In this document: positions 1 to 7,996 of the stretch, piece after piece | Numbering within the stretch: the stretch's first letter is position 1 | How the letters are laid out: every line of letters starts with the position of its first letter | Source: a virus | Virus record (IMG/VR): IMGVR_UViG_3300034280_001042 | Coordinates: 1 to 64,000 of that record | Direction: 5' to 3' (one strand) | DNA length: 64,000 nt | Position numbers and translations under genes: made by a program | Notes under the pieces: model-generated | The model's input: only the letters and a program-made list of their open reading frames with translations | Database searches by the model: none | What the model was told of the DNA's origin: nothing

Positions 1-282
1 ACTACTACCGGAGGAACTACTACTGGAGGTACAACTACCGGAGGTATAACAACTGGCGGAATTACAACTGGCGGAATTACAACTGGAGGAACTACTACCG
101 GCGGAACAAATGCTGACGGCACACCAGCAGTTCCAATAACTGGAGGAACTACTACTGGAGGTACAACTATCGGTGGTACAACGACCGGAGGAATTACAAC
201 TGGTGGAACTACTATTAATGGAATAACAACTGGAGGAACCACTATAGGAGGTATAACAACTGGAGGAACAACCACTGGAGGA
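1..282 (+). repeat. 15-bp tandem repeats coding for (T/I)TTGG
   Basis: In the frame of the host gene the DNA reads as about 16 five-residue units (TTTGG, ITTGG, TTIGG, one degenerate TTING), interrupted once by TNADG plus TPAVPITGG at bases 106-147. The third codon positions vary between copies, so the array is old enough to have diverged at the DNA level while the peptide is kept. The array probably continues before the window. It gives a flexible Thr/Gly stalk. Confidence 0.9.
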
Positions 283-2451
283 ACTACCACAAGCAAAAAC
301 CCACCCTCGTGTAACGGTTTAAGCAATAATAGTCTTGTAGGAGTTAACCTAAGTGGCGCTAATCTTAGCGGTTGCAGTGTTACCAATAGCGATTTTATGA
401 ATACTAATTTCGATAGCTCTAATGCGGATGGAATAAACGTTGGAAATAGTAATTTAACTAATACTAATTGGGATAATGGAAATATTAATAATAGCTCTTT
501 CGATAACTCTAATTTAAGCAACACTTCTTTTGATAATACAAATTTTAATAGTACTGTTTTCCATAACGCAAATGCGATAAATAGTAATTTTAAAAGCTCA
601 TCTTTAATCAATAGTAATTTTATTGATAGTAATTTTGATGATAGTAATTTTGATAATAGTAGTCTAAATTTTACTGCTATAAACGATAGCTCAATCAACA
701 ATGTTTCATTTGATAATAGCTTCATAAATAATAGCAATATAAACAACATTTCTTTGAAGAATAGCAGTTTTCAAGACACCTCAATCACAAATAGTTCAAT
801 CAATAACAGCACGGCGACATCGTCGAATTGGAGTAATTCGGACTTTAGTAATACGTCTATTACAGATTCTGAATTTTCTGATACTAATTTTAGCAATGCT
901 AATATTGGTAATGAATTGTCAAATATCACTTCTCAGCGTATTGTACAAATTAATTCTTCTGAGGCTAATATATTTAGCAGTCCAGATACATCTTTAAAAA
1001 TTACTGGAGTTAATTTAGAAACATCGGATTCTGTCAATATAATATTAAGAGATAAAAATAATCAACCAATTAATGTTTCCAGTTTTATCGTAGGTTCTGA
1101 TAATGATATTACTTTATTTGGATTAGACTTGAGTAAAGTAACCGGCCCAATCACCGCTCAAGTTTCTAATGAGAATAGCACAACTTCTGCTGTTCAAGTT
1201 GCAAATGTCGTATCAGATAATACTCCGTCTTCTGTTTTAACTCCCAATATTCCACAGAATATAGCCACTAATGGTAATGTTTTCCAAATTAATGGAAATG
1301 GATTTACAACAGAATCTATCCCACTACTGAAAACCAGCAATAATATACCATTAACTAATTTTACTTTTACGGTCGATTCTCCCAATCTGATAACAGTTTC
1401 TCTTTCCGAACTACCAGCCATTGACACTACAATAGTAGGTCAAGTTAATACTAATAATACATTAAGCAATTCTTCTACTCTAGGAAAGATATCTACACAA
1501 GCTATACCAGCTTCTGTTACTCCAAGTTTTTCTATAATTAATAATCAAACAGCAATTATTAATGGTTCAAATTTTTCTAATAGTAATAATATAGTCCAAT
1601 TATTTACTAAGACTAATGAAATATTGGTTCCGTTAGATATAATTTTAACGAATAAGTCAGGACTACAAGGTGTTGCATCGAACACAGACAAGACACAACT
1701 GACCGTTCAATTAAAAGAAGTTATTCCTCAGGGACCCATATTTGCTATAGTTTCCTCTAATGGAATTCTTTCAGAAAAGGATCCTGTTCAAATAGGAATT
1801 GTTAATTTTAATCTGCCAACAACATCAACTTTCTCAGGATCTGGATCAACAATAACTATTACTAGTCCAAATCATGGATTCTCGATAGGAGATAGTGTTA
1901 ATCTTGACTTTATTAGTGGGTCGATCACAAACGATGGCAACTTTAAGATAATAGCTATTAGCAAAAATACCTTTACAATAATAAACGACAAAGCAGTAGG
2001 TAATACCACAGGTAGTGTGAATATCGAAGGACGCATAGATGGTACTACTGTCATAGATAATAGAACAAAAATTATTCTTTCTAATTTCATATCTTCGTCA
2101 TTCAATGGAGCATCACTAGTTAATACTGTTTTATTTGGATCCTCATTTATTAATAGCGATTTTCAAAATAGTAATTTTATTAACACTGAAATTAATGAAT
2201 CTAATTTTACAAATGCTGATTTCAGAGGAGCTAATCTATCAGAAGCTATTATTATAGATTCTATATTTTGTGGTGTTATTTATGATAGTACTACCATATG
2301 GCCTAAAAACTTTGATGTTATTGCTGCTACGAGGTGTGATGGTAGTTTTTCTCCAACTAAAAAGCCAACTCCTCTGATTGATGGGGTTGGGGGTATTTGG
2401 AGAGCGTCTACTCTGGATCTAAAAGAGCAAAAAGAAGAAGATATTCAATAA
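1..2451 (+). CDS. Pentapeptide-repeat surface/appendage protein, 5' partial
   Basis: The reading frame is open from the first base of the window, so the gene begins upstream; the first in-frame ATG (397) lies inside the repeats and is not a convincing start. Order of parts: TTxGG tandem repeats (bases 1-282), a short Cys-containing linker, a long run of pentapeptide-like repeats rich in N-x-(N/S)-F and A-N-L (about bases 330-930), a middle region of beta-rich segments with IPT/TIG-like look (motifs such as ITGVNLET and INGNGFT), then a second pentapeptide block (about 2090-2270) ending in SNFTNADFRGANL and a Trp/Cys tail. Pentapeptide repeats fold into a right-handed square beta-helix. An extracellular fibre or adhesin role is inferred from this architecture and from the following Thr-Pro-rich propeller gene. 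No enzymatic motif is visible. Confidence 0.8.
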   Translation, partial: TTTGGTTTGGTTTGGITTGGITTGGITTGGTTTGGTNADGTPAVPITGGTTTGGTTIGGTTTGGITTGGTTINGITTGGTTIGGITTGGTTTGGTTTSKNPPSCNGLSNNSLVGVNLSGANLSGCSVTNSDFMNTNFDSSNADGINVGNSNLTNTNWDNGNINNSSFDNSNLSNTSFDNTNFNSTVFHNANAINSNFKSSSLINSNFIDSNFDDSNFDNSSLNFTAINDSSINNVSFDNSFINNSNINNISLKNSSFQDTSITNSSINNSTATSSNWSNSDFSNTSITDSEFSDTNFSNANIGNELSNITSQRIVQINSSEANIFSSPDTSLKITGVNLETSDSVNIILRDKNNQPINVSSFIVGSDNDITLFGLDLSKVTGPITAQVSNENSTTSAVQVANVVSDNTPSSVLTPNIPQNIATNGNVFQINGNGFTTESIPLLKTSNNIPLTNFTFTVDSPNLITVSLSELPAIDTTIVGQVNTNNTLSNSSTLGKISTQAIPASVTPSFSIINNQTAIINGSNFSNSNNIVQLFTKTNEILVPLDIILTNKSGLQGVASNTDKTQLTVQLKEVIPQGPIFAIVSSNGILSEKDPVQIGIVNFNLPTTSTFSGSGSTITITSPNHGFSIGDSVNLDFISGSITNDGNFKIIAISKNTFTIINDKAVGNTTGSVNIEGRIDGTTVIDNRTKIILSNFISSSFNGASLVNTVLFGSSFINSDFQNSNFINTEINESNFTNADFRGANLSEAIIIDSIFCGVIYDSTTIWPKNFDVIAATRCDGSFSPTKKPTPLIDGVGGIWRASTLDLKEQKEEDIQ

Positions 2452-2490
2452 ATCTCTACGGTGTATTTGATTAATAGGAGTTAACTTAAT

Positions 2491-3990
2491 ATGTCTAGTA
2501 GCAATAATATTCCAAATATCGTTTTTGGTAGCGGTATAAACTTTCGCATAAACGCTGCGGGAAATAAGCCTCTACCATCACAAGAGAATTTTGCTCAACA
2601 AATCTTACCTGAAATCGGATTATTTTTTACTCCAACTCCGACTCGCACTCCAACAGTTACTCCAACATTAACTCCTACTATTACCCAAACTCCGACTGGG
2701 GCAACAAAAACCCCCACCCCCACCGCTACAAAAACTCCAACTCAAACAGCATCACAAACAAGAACCCCCACACTAACTCCTAGCGTTACTAGAACAAAAA
2801 CCCCAACCCCAACAGTTACTCCAACTCGAACGATTACTCCAACGATTACTTCAACTGTAACTATTAGTCCAACAGTTACTACTAGTCCAACCCCAACTAG
2901 AGACTGTATTTTAGGAGACAACTTCAGTAGCTACTCATTACCTGCAATCACAGATTGGAAAGACATAACTTATGGCAATAATACTTATATTATTATAGAA
3001 AGTATTAATGCGACATTAGTTAGTTTAGATGCTCGCAATTGGACTCTGGGAGAAGGACTTCCATATTCTGGTCCTAATGCTTGGCAGAGTATCACTTATG
3101 GTGCAGACAATAGGTTTGTGGCTGTTGGATCGTCTCCAAAATCAGCAATCAGTAACGATGGATCAACTTGGGTGGCTGGAAATAATATCATGCCAATAGT
3201 TGCTGTATCTGGTTCAGGTACGCCTCCACCCGTAGAGAATTACACATGGAATCAGATTATATATTCTGAAGAAATACAAAAATATCTAGCAGTTTCTAGT
3301 TCGAGTAATCGATCTACAGCTTCTAGAATAGCTATTAGTAGCGACGGGATCACTTGGACAAGTAACCCCCTACCTACAGCGCCATCTTTCAGCGGTGCTC
3401 CAACAAATAAAAATTGGCTAACCATAGCTTATGGGGCCAATTATTTTGTTGCGGGTAGCGATTCGTCTTTTGGAGATGGTACCATAGAGACAGATTATGA
3501 TCCATCGATAGCCACGAGTACAGATGGTGTTGTATGGACACTAAGATCAATAGGGTCTTCAACAAACTGGAACACTAATAACATAGGAAATATTAAAAAG
3601 ATAGTATATGGTAATGGTAATTTTGTAGCTATTGCACAGGGGAATATAACTGTGGGAAGCTCAGTGAGAGGTTGTTGTCGCGTATTTATAAGCTCTAATG
3701 CTATCAACTGGAACTTGGTTGCAACAATACAAGGATCAAATAGCAACTTGGTATTCGGATCACCTAATTCTTTGGGTATGAGTAAGTTTTTGCTTTTAGT
3801 TAGAAATATTACTACTGGAGATAATGATATTTACTATAGTATGACTGGTTCTGGATGGACGATTTTAAGCTCTCTAGAATCTACAGCTTTTGATATTTCT
3901 AGTATTCAAAGCTTAAATGGTCAATTTATAGCAATTAATCAATCAACAGTTTATTTAGCAGACAATTGTCCTGGAGGATTTTCTCAATAA
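2491..3990 (+). CDS. Thr-Pro linker + beta-propeller appendage protein
   Basis: 499 residues. An N-terminal anchor-like segment (1-46) is followed by a Thr-Pro-rich linker (47-137) of TPT/TPTxT type, then a C-terminal region built from about five repeats with the pattern W-x-x-I-x-Y-G-(N/A)-x-x-F-(V/I)-A-(V/I) followed by S-x-D-G-x-x-W. Such Asp-box/BNR-like repeats form beta-propellers, often in carbohydrate-recognising proteins. A TAGGAG ribosome site precedes the ATG. The same linker plus propeller occurs in the gene at 7997, so the two are modular relatives. Tail fibre, head fibre or adhesin is the likely role by inference; sialidase catalysis is not supported because no full active site is recognisable. 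Confidence 0.75.
   Translation: MSSSNNIPNIVFGSGINFRINAAGNKPLPSQENFAQQILPEIGLFFTPTPTRTPTVTPTLTPTITQTPTGATKTPTPTATKTPTQTASQTRTPTLTPSVTRTKTPTPTVTPTRTITPTITSTVTISPTVTTSPTPTRDCILGDNFSSYSLPAITDWKDITYGNNTYIIIESINATLVSLDARNWTLGEGLPYSGPNAWQSITYGADNRFVAVGSSPKSAISNDGSTWVAGNNIMPIVAVSGSGTPPPVENYTWNQIIYSEEIQKYLAVSSSSNRSTASRIAISSDGITWTSNPLPTAPSFSGAPTNKNWLTIAYGANYFVAGSDSSFGDGTIETDYDPSIATSTDGVVWTLRSIGSSTNWNTNNIGNIKKIVYGNGNFVAIAQGNITVGSSVRGCCRVFISSNAINWNLVATIQGSNSNLVFGSPNSLGMSKFLLLVRNITTGDNDIYYSMTGSGWTILSSLESTAFDISSIQSLNGQFIAINQSTVYLADNCPGGFSQ
2629..2901 (+). repeat. Thr-Pro linker repeat
   Basis: Low-complexity coding repeat of ACT/ACN-CCA units giving TPT, TPTV and TPTR peptides (residues 47-137 of the host protein). 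It is similar to the two linker blocks at 8882-9205 and 9353-9913, which makes these places candidates for recombination between the genes. Confidence 0.9.
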
Positions 3991-4026
3991 TTATAATGGT
4001 GTATTAATATAAGGAATAAAAAAACT

Positions 4027-4257
4027 ATGAACACTTTAAATCATACCACTATCACAATCGATAATAGATGTTTAGATATACTATTAACAGAACAAGAAAT
4101 AGAAATAGCATTCGAGAGATCCATAAAAGAAGAAAATAGATCTTTTATAGATATCAATAAGTGCTGTAAATGCTGGCCTACTAATAAACCACCAGAATGT
4201 GGATTTTGGAAAAAAATCCTAGGTTTATGTGTTAAATGTAATTGTTCATGTAACTAA
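4027..4257 (+). CDS. Small Cys-rich protein, unknown
   Basis: 76 residues, acidic N-terminal half (LTEQEIEIAFERSIKEE) and a Cys-rich C-terminal half with CCKCW, PPECG, LCVKCNCSCN. The nine cysteines suggest metal binding or disulfides, but no known zinc-finger spacing is clear. It lies between the propeller gene and a run of small membrane proteins in the same direction. No function assigned. Confidence 0.6.
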   Translation: MNTLNHTTITIDNRCLDILLTEQEIEIAFERSIKEENRSFIDINKCCKCWPTNKPPECGFWKKILGLCVKCNCSCN

Positions 4258-4278
4258 TATAAATTAAGGCTTATAGCT

Positions 4279-4596
4279 ATGAGCGAAACCATTATTCATT
4301 TCTGGGAAAATATTGCAACAACCAGTATTGGCATTATTGTCACAATGGTAGGGTTTTGGGTGGCTATTGGTAGAAATATGGCTACTAAAGCAGAAGTTTT
4401 AGTTATGATAGAAACTCAAAGTCCATATAACCATGATAAACAGTTTATTATGGAAAGACTTAACAGCAATAAAGAAAGTCAAGCAGCATTTGCATTAGCT
4501 TTGCAAAGAAATACTGAAGTAATGACAGAGTTAAAAATTCAAATAGCAACACTTGGTAAAACCTTAGAAGCCCTAGAAGACAGAATAGAAAGGTAA
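4279..4596 (+). CDS. Small membrane protein with coiled coil
   Basis: 105 residues. One hydrophobic segment near the N-terminus (about 14-33, TSIGIIVTMVGFWVAIG), then a charged helical part with heptad character to the end (LKIQIATLGKTLEALEDRIER). Single-TM plus coiled-coil proteins of this size occur in phage lysis and tail modules, but the family is not recognised. Ends three bases before the next start, so the two are probably translated together. Confidence 0.6.
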   Translation: MSETIIHFWENIATTSIGIIVTMVGFWVAIGRNMATKAEVLVMIETQSPYNHDKQFIMERLNSNKESQAAFALALQRNTEVMTELKIQIATLGKTLEALEDRIER

Positions 4597-4599
4597 TTT

Positions 4600-4800
4600 A
4601 TGGCAAATGATATAAATAAAGCAATTAGTGCTAATCAGATAAAAAACGGAACAACCGTTGTCACAACAACAGTTGCAGGAGAGTATTCAACAATAGATAC
4701 ATATGCTAAAAATAGTCCAACAATTAATGATATTCAAGCCAAATATGATAATAGATTCTATAATGGTATTTTTGTTAATGTAATTGCTAGTGGTATTTAA
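4600..4800 (+). CDS. Small hypothetical protein
   Basis: 66 residues, Thr/Asn/Ile-rich, no TM segment, no cysteines. It starts four bases after its neighbour's stop. Composition resembles small beta-rich virion decoration or tail proteins, but there is no motif to back this. Confidence 0.5.
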   Translation: MANDINKAISANQIKNGTTVVTTTVAGEYSTIDTYAKNSPTINDIQAKYDNRFYNGIFVNVIASGI

Positions 4801-4833
4801 TAAAATAATCACATAATTGGAGAAAATAAATCA

Positions 4834-5160
4834 ATGGTCAAACCCGGCTATAGAACCAGTGAATTCTGGTTTACTTTTGTCAGTTTTATATTTAGTGGAT
4901 TATACCTAATTGGCTTATTGGATAGTAATAGTCAAAAAGAAAATTTAATCGAAGAAACTAGCAGAGGATTAGAAGCTACTATCCTTATTATAGGACAATT
5001 AATGGTATTGTTCAAATATGTTAAAGGAAGAACTGATCTTAAAAAGACTTGGTGGAGCACAGCAACACCAGAAGAAAGAAAAGAAGCTAATAAAAAGAAT
5101 AGTCAACCGCTAAGAAAAAAGAGAAAGAAAAATGCAAACCCAAAACCTATCAGTAAATAA
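4834..5160 (+). CDS. Putative holin-like membrane protein
   Basis: 108 residues with two predicted membrane helices (about 11-29 and 49-67, LEATILIIGQLMVLFKYV), a short negatively charged loop between them and a strongly basic C-terminal tail (KKRKKNANPK). Two helices, a short loop and a charged tail fit class II/III holins. The opening GYRTSEFWFT is reminiscent of small phage/prophage membrane proteins beginning KTTEFW, some of which are annotated as holins (from memory). TGG-AGAA ribosome site upstream. Overlaps the next gene by 29 bases. Holin is a guess from topology and context. Confidence 0.45.
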   Translation: MVKPGYRTSEFWFTFVSFIFSGLYLIGLLDSNSQKENLIEETSRGLEATILIIGQLMVLFKYVKGRTDLKKTWWSTATPEERKEANKKNSQPLRKKRKKNANPKPISK

Positions 5161-5557
5161 TCTTGGGAATCTAGTAATTAAAGCTAAAGAAATACTAAAT
5201 AGTGCTAAAGCAGTAGCCATGCCACAAGCATGGAATATTTTACAACTAGCTACAGCAGAAGTTATTCAGAGCATAGAAGATAATAGTCCCTCTCTGAGAG
5301 GGGCCGATAAAAAAACATTGGCTATGACTATGATTTCTAACTTTTATGATCAAGTATTTACAATAATAAATTTTCCATTTGTTCCACAGATTTTACAACC
5401 TATTATACAGAAGTATGTGAAACAAATTCTCATGCTATTGGTTAGTGCGACTATTGATGCTTTAGTTACCACTTTTAGAAATAGTGGAGTTTTTGTTGAT
5501 CCAAGCACTAAGGTTGATCCTGTTGTTGATAATACTCCAAAAGTTTCAGATAAATAA
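5132..5557 (+). CDS. Hypothetical helical protein
   Basis: 141 residues, mainly helical, with an amphipathic to hydrophobic stretch at about 93-112 (YVKQILMLLVSATIDALVTTF) and a short C-terminal tail of VDPVVDNTPK. The PKVDPVV-type tail also appears in the next gene, suggesting related membrane-associated partners. No known family recognised. Confidence 0.5.
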   Translation: MQTQNLSVNNLGNLVIKAKEILNSAKAVAMPQAWNILQLATAEVIQSIEDNSPSLRGADKKTLAMTMISNFYDQVFTIINFPFVPQILQPIIQKYVKQILMLLVSATIDALVTTFRNSGVFVDPSTKVDPVVDNTPKVSDK

Positions 5558-5571
5558 ACAAGGAAAACAAA

Positions 5572-5973
5572 ATGAATTTTACAGAGAGCTTCCAAGAATT
5601 TAGTAGTCGTTTGAGCACAACGGATTTGGCTCTTTATGCTGGTGCTGGCATTATTATCTGGGTATTGTTTAAGGATAGACTAAGCCCAGTTCAACAATTA
5701 ATTACTTCATTAGTTGAAAAAGTCAAGGGTATAACAAAAGGAAATACTGTTACATTACCAACTGTTGATGTTCCCAAAGTTGATCCAGTAGTATTACCTA
5801 AAGTAGTCGGAGAGAATAAGGACGATGTGTTTTTTAAGCTTGTAGTATCATGGAAACAAACTCGTGATCTAGCAGAAAAGAGTGGTTGTGCCGAGGCTAT
5901 TAAGGTTGCTGATCAAATGTTTCCGTTTCTAAGTCCTAATGTGTGCTCTAAAAAAGAGGATAAAGTAGTATGA
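5572..5973 (+). CDS. Single-pass membrane protein, unknown
   Basis: 133 residues: one N-terminal membrane helix (about 18-33, LALYAGAGIIIWVLF), a Val/Pro-rich linker (TLPTVDVPKVDPVVLPKVV), then a small soluble helical domain with two cysteines (SGCAEAIK and SPNVCSK). AAGGAAAA site upstream; its stop overlaps the next start (ATGA). Part of a four- to five-gene membrane block before the protease. Confidence 0.55.
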   Translation: MNFTESFQEFSSRLSTTDLALYAGAGIIIWVLFKDRLSPVQQLITSLVEKVKGITKGNTVTLPTVDVPKVDPVVLPKVVGENKDDVFFKLVVSWKQTRDLAEKSGCAEAIKVADQMFPFLSPNVCSKKEDKVV

Positions 5974-6464
5974 AAAATAATAACCTATTACTGGTAGTAG
6001 CTGGTTTACTTATTCTGGTTGGCTTAACCAAGTTTGATCTATCAAGACTCAACATTCTACCAAACAAACCTAATGCTGTTGATGTTCTAGAATTACCAGA
6101 ACCAACAGACTCAGCTGTTAAAAAAGAAGCAGATGACGTTGTCTCAGTACTAAAAGAATCTGGAGCAAAAGGCGATGCTAAAAGATTACGAGATTTATAT
6201 CTTGATCTAGCAAAACTTGTTGAGCTTGATGGAGAAAACGAGGTGGTTAGAAATACTGAAGAAATTCGTCAAGCCAATAGTTTGGCTGGTGTTATGCTTA
6301 GACTAGATATTAAGGGTAAGTATCCTGATCTAGCTAAAGAAGCAAAAGAAGTGGTAGTAGCAGCTATTGGAGACGATCAAATTCTTTTATCTAAAGAGCT
6401 AAGGGCTAAGGCCGTAGAAGGTCTTAATGCTTTAGCTTGGGCTTGTAATATGGGGTCAAAATAA
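5970..6464 (+). CDS. N-terminally anchored helical protein, unknown
   Basis: 164 residues. N-terminal hydrophobic anchor (about 4-21, NLLLVVAGLLILVGL) with a KN start, then a long acidic helical domain, probably exported or on the outer side of the membrane. The shape resembles inner-membrane spanin subunits, but also many other phage membrane proteins. Overlaps both neighbours by one to four bases, which ties it to the downstream protease. Confidence 0.55.
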   Translation: MKNNNLLLVVAGLLILVGLTKFDLSRLNILPNKPNAVDVLELPEPTDSAVKKEADDVVSVLKESGAKGDAKRLRDLYLDLAKLVELDGENEVVRNTEEIRQANSLAGVMLRLDIKGKYPDLAKEAKEVVVAAIGDDQILLSKELRAKAVEGLNALAWACNMGSK

Positions 6465-7387
6465 TGGCTAGACTCTCTCCGAAAGAATTATACGATAATT
6501 ATCGTAAGGGATTTAGTGGATGCGTCTGGGAAGAGCATGTGTTCAATCATTTGATGGAAACTTCCAAGTATCCATTATTTGGTGATGCTAGTAAAAAAAT
6601 TAGTGGCAGCGGTAAGGGTAAACTATCAACACCATACAAGAGTGTGTTAAAGTTTGATAAACATCCTTATAATGAAAGACAAACCACTGGGGATTGTGTT
6701 AGTCATGGAACACGAAATGCTTGTGATGTTTCACGAGCAGTAGAAATAGATGTGCATAATGAAAGAGAGGATTGGATAGCAAGGGGTGCAACAGAGGCTA
6801 TCTATGGATATAGAGGATTTAGTGGACAGGGCATGAGTTGTGCCAGAGCAGCTGAGTTTGTCAGCAAGATTGGTGGTCTTGTAGTAAGAAAAAATTATGG
6901 TTTTGTAGATTTCAGTAAATACAATGGTAATTTAGGTGCTGGTTGGGGAGGTCGAGGACTCCCAGACAAAGTACTAGATCTAGCAAATGACCATCAAATC
7001 AAGACCGCCTCATTAATACGAACAGTAGAAGAAGCTAGAGATGCTTTGGCTAACGGTTATGGTTTAGCAGTATGTTCTAACTATGGTTTTAGTAACACTA
7101 GAGATAAAAAGGGATTTGCTAGACAGTCTGGTTCTTGGGCGCATTGTATGGCTTGGATAGCTTGTGACGATACTAATGGAGAACCAGCATTTCTAGTACA
7201 AAATAGCTGGGGAAAATGGAATGATGGTGGTCATCCAGAATGGGGTCCAATTCCTGATGGTTCATTTTTAATTCATTCTGATGTTGCTCAGGGTATGTTG
7301 AGTCAAAACGGATCATATGCTTTTAGTGGTTTTGATGGATTCCCTCTTCAAAAACTACCAAGCTACGGATTTGATGACTATTTGTAG
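6464..7387 (+). CDS. Papain-like (C1-type) cysteine protease
   Basis: 307 residues. The catalytic layout of C1 peptidases is visible: nucleophile Cys78 in TTGDCVSHGT, His227 in SWAHCMAW and Asn247 in VQNSWGKW. Gly-rich segments between them fit the papain fold. No signal peptide and no inhibitor-like prodomain is obvious, although the first 70 residues could serve as one. Its start overlaps the preceding stop by one base (TAATG). It follows four small membrane proteins, so a lysis, virion-entry or protein-processing role is possible. Family assignment is strong, role is inference. Confidence 0.85.
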   Translation: MARLSPKELYDNYRKGFSGCVWEEHVFNHLMETSKYPLFGDASKKISGSGKGKLSTPYKSVLKFDKHPYNERQTTGDCVSHGTRNACDVSRAVEIDVHNEREDWIARGATEAIYGYRGFSGQGMSCARAAEFVSKIGGLVVRKNYGFVDFSKYNGNLGAGWGGRGLPDKVLDLANDHQIKTASLIRTVEEARDALANGYGLAVCSNYGFSNTRDKKGFARQSGSWAHCMAWIACDDTNGEPAFLVQNSWGKWNDGGHPEWGPIPDGSFLIHSDVAQGMLSQNGSYAFSGFDGFPLQKLPSYGFDDYL

Positions 7388-7496
7388 AGTTAATTTTCAC
7401 TTATCGATATAATCTCCACTATTTCTGGCCAAAAATGCATTAGTGGTATTTGGTGTATCATAATATGTTACTACCCTATTATACGAGATTATTTCT

Positions 7497-7691
7497 ATGA
7501 GACTAATAGACAGAATAGCTTTAAATAGAGCTATACATATGCTGTTAGGGTTTATCTTGTCTGTATTAAAGATGTTTGAAAAAAACAATCCAGAAAATAA
7601 ACCAGACGATTCGATTAAACCAAAACCACAAAAAAGAAAAAGACTAAAAGACTTGGTAGACAACATACTACCATGGAGAGAACAAAAATGA
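7497..7691 (+). CDS. Small basic membrane-associated protein
   Basis: 64 residues with one hydrophobic segment (about 12-26, IHMLLGFILSVLKMF) and a Lys/Pro-rich C-terminal half. It is preceded by a 109-base gap that contains a TATAAT at 7408 without a good -35 and the recurring GGTGTAT word at 7452. Stop overlaps the next ATG (ATGA at 7688). No family recognised. Confidence 0.5.
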   Translation: MRLIDRIALNRAIHMLLGFILSVLKMFEKNNPENKPDDSIKPKPQKRKRLKDLVDNILPWREQK

Positions 7692-7984
7692 ATAAATTAT
7701 TTATTAGTCTATTTTGCATTAGTTTATTGTTTTCTGAAGGAAGGTATTACGGCTCAACAACAGCTTCGGTAACTCTTGCTGGTGGAATTATTAAAGCTAA
7801 GCATTCACAAGAAATTACTACAAAATACAAGAGAAAAGATTGTCCAGTATGTAAGGGTAAAGGATGGTATATGAGTGGAGACAATATCAAAAAAATTGAT
7901 TGCAATTATTGCGAACCAGACAACTCAGCACCACTCTCTTCTAAAATAGACCCTAATTGTAAAACTCATATCAAACGCAACTAG
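7688..7984 (+). CDS. Exported small protein with DnaJ-like CxxCxGxG motif
   Basis: 98 residues from the ATG at 7688 (an in-frame ATG at 7673 adds five residues but spoils the signal-peptide start). N-terminus MNKLFISLFCISLLFS looks like a signal or lipoprotein-like peptide. The second half has CPVCKGKGW and, 18 residues on, CNYCEPD, a zinc-binding pair resembling half of the DnaJ Cys-rich domain. Probably a secreted metal-binding protein; function unknown. Confidence 0.6.
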   Translation: MNKLFISLFCISLLFSEGRYYGSTTASVTLAGGIIKAKHSQEITTKYKRKDCPVCKGKGWYMSGDNIKKIDCNYCEPDNSAPLSSKIDPNCKTHIKRN

Positions 7985-7996
7985 GATTCTGTTATA

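Noticed and set aside
2491-3990. Sialidase
   Set aside because: Asp-box-like repeats alone are common in propellers; the arginine triad of sialidases is not visible.
7381-7500. Sigma70 promoter before the gene at 7497
   Set aside because: TATAAT at 7408 has no acceptable -35 at the right distance.
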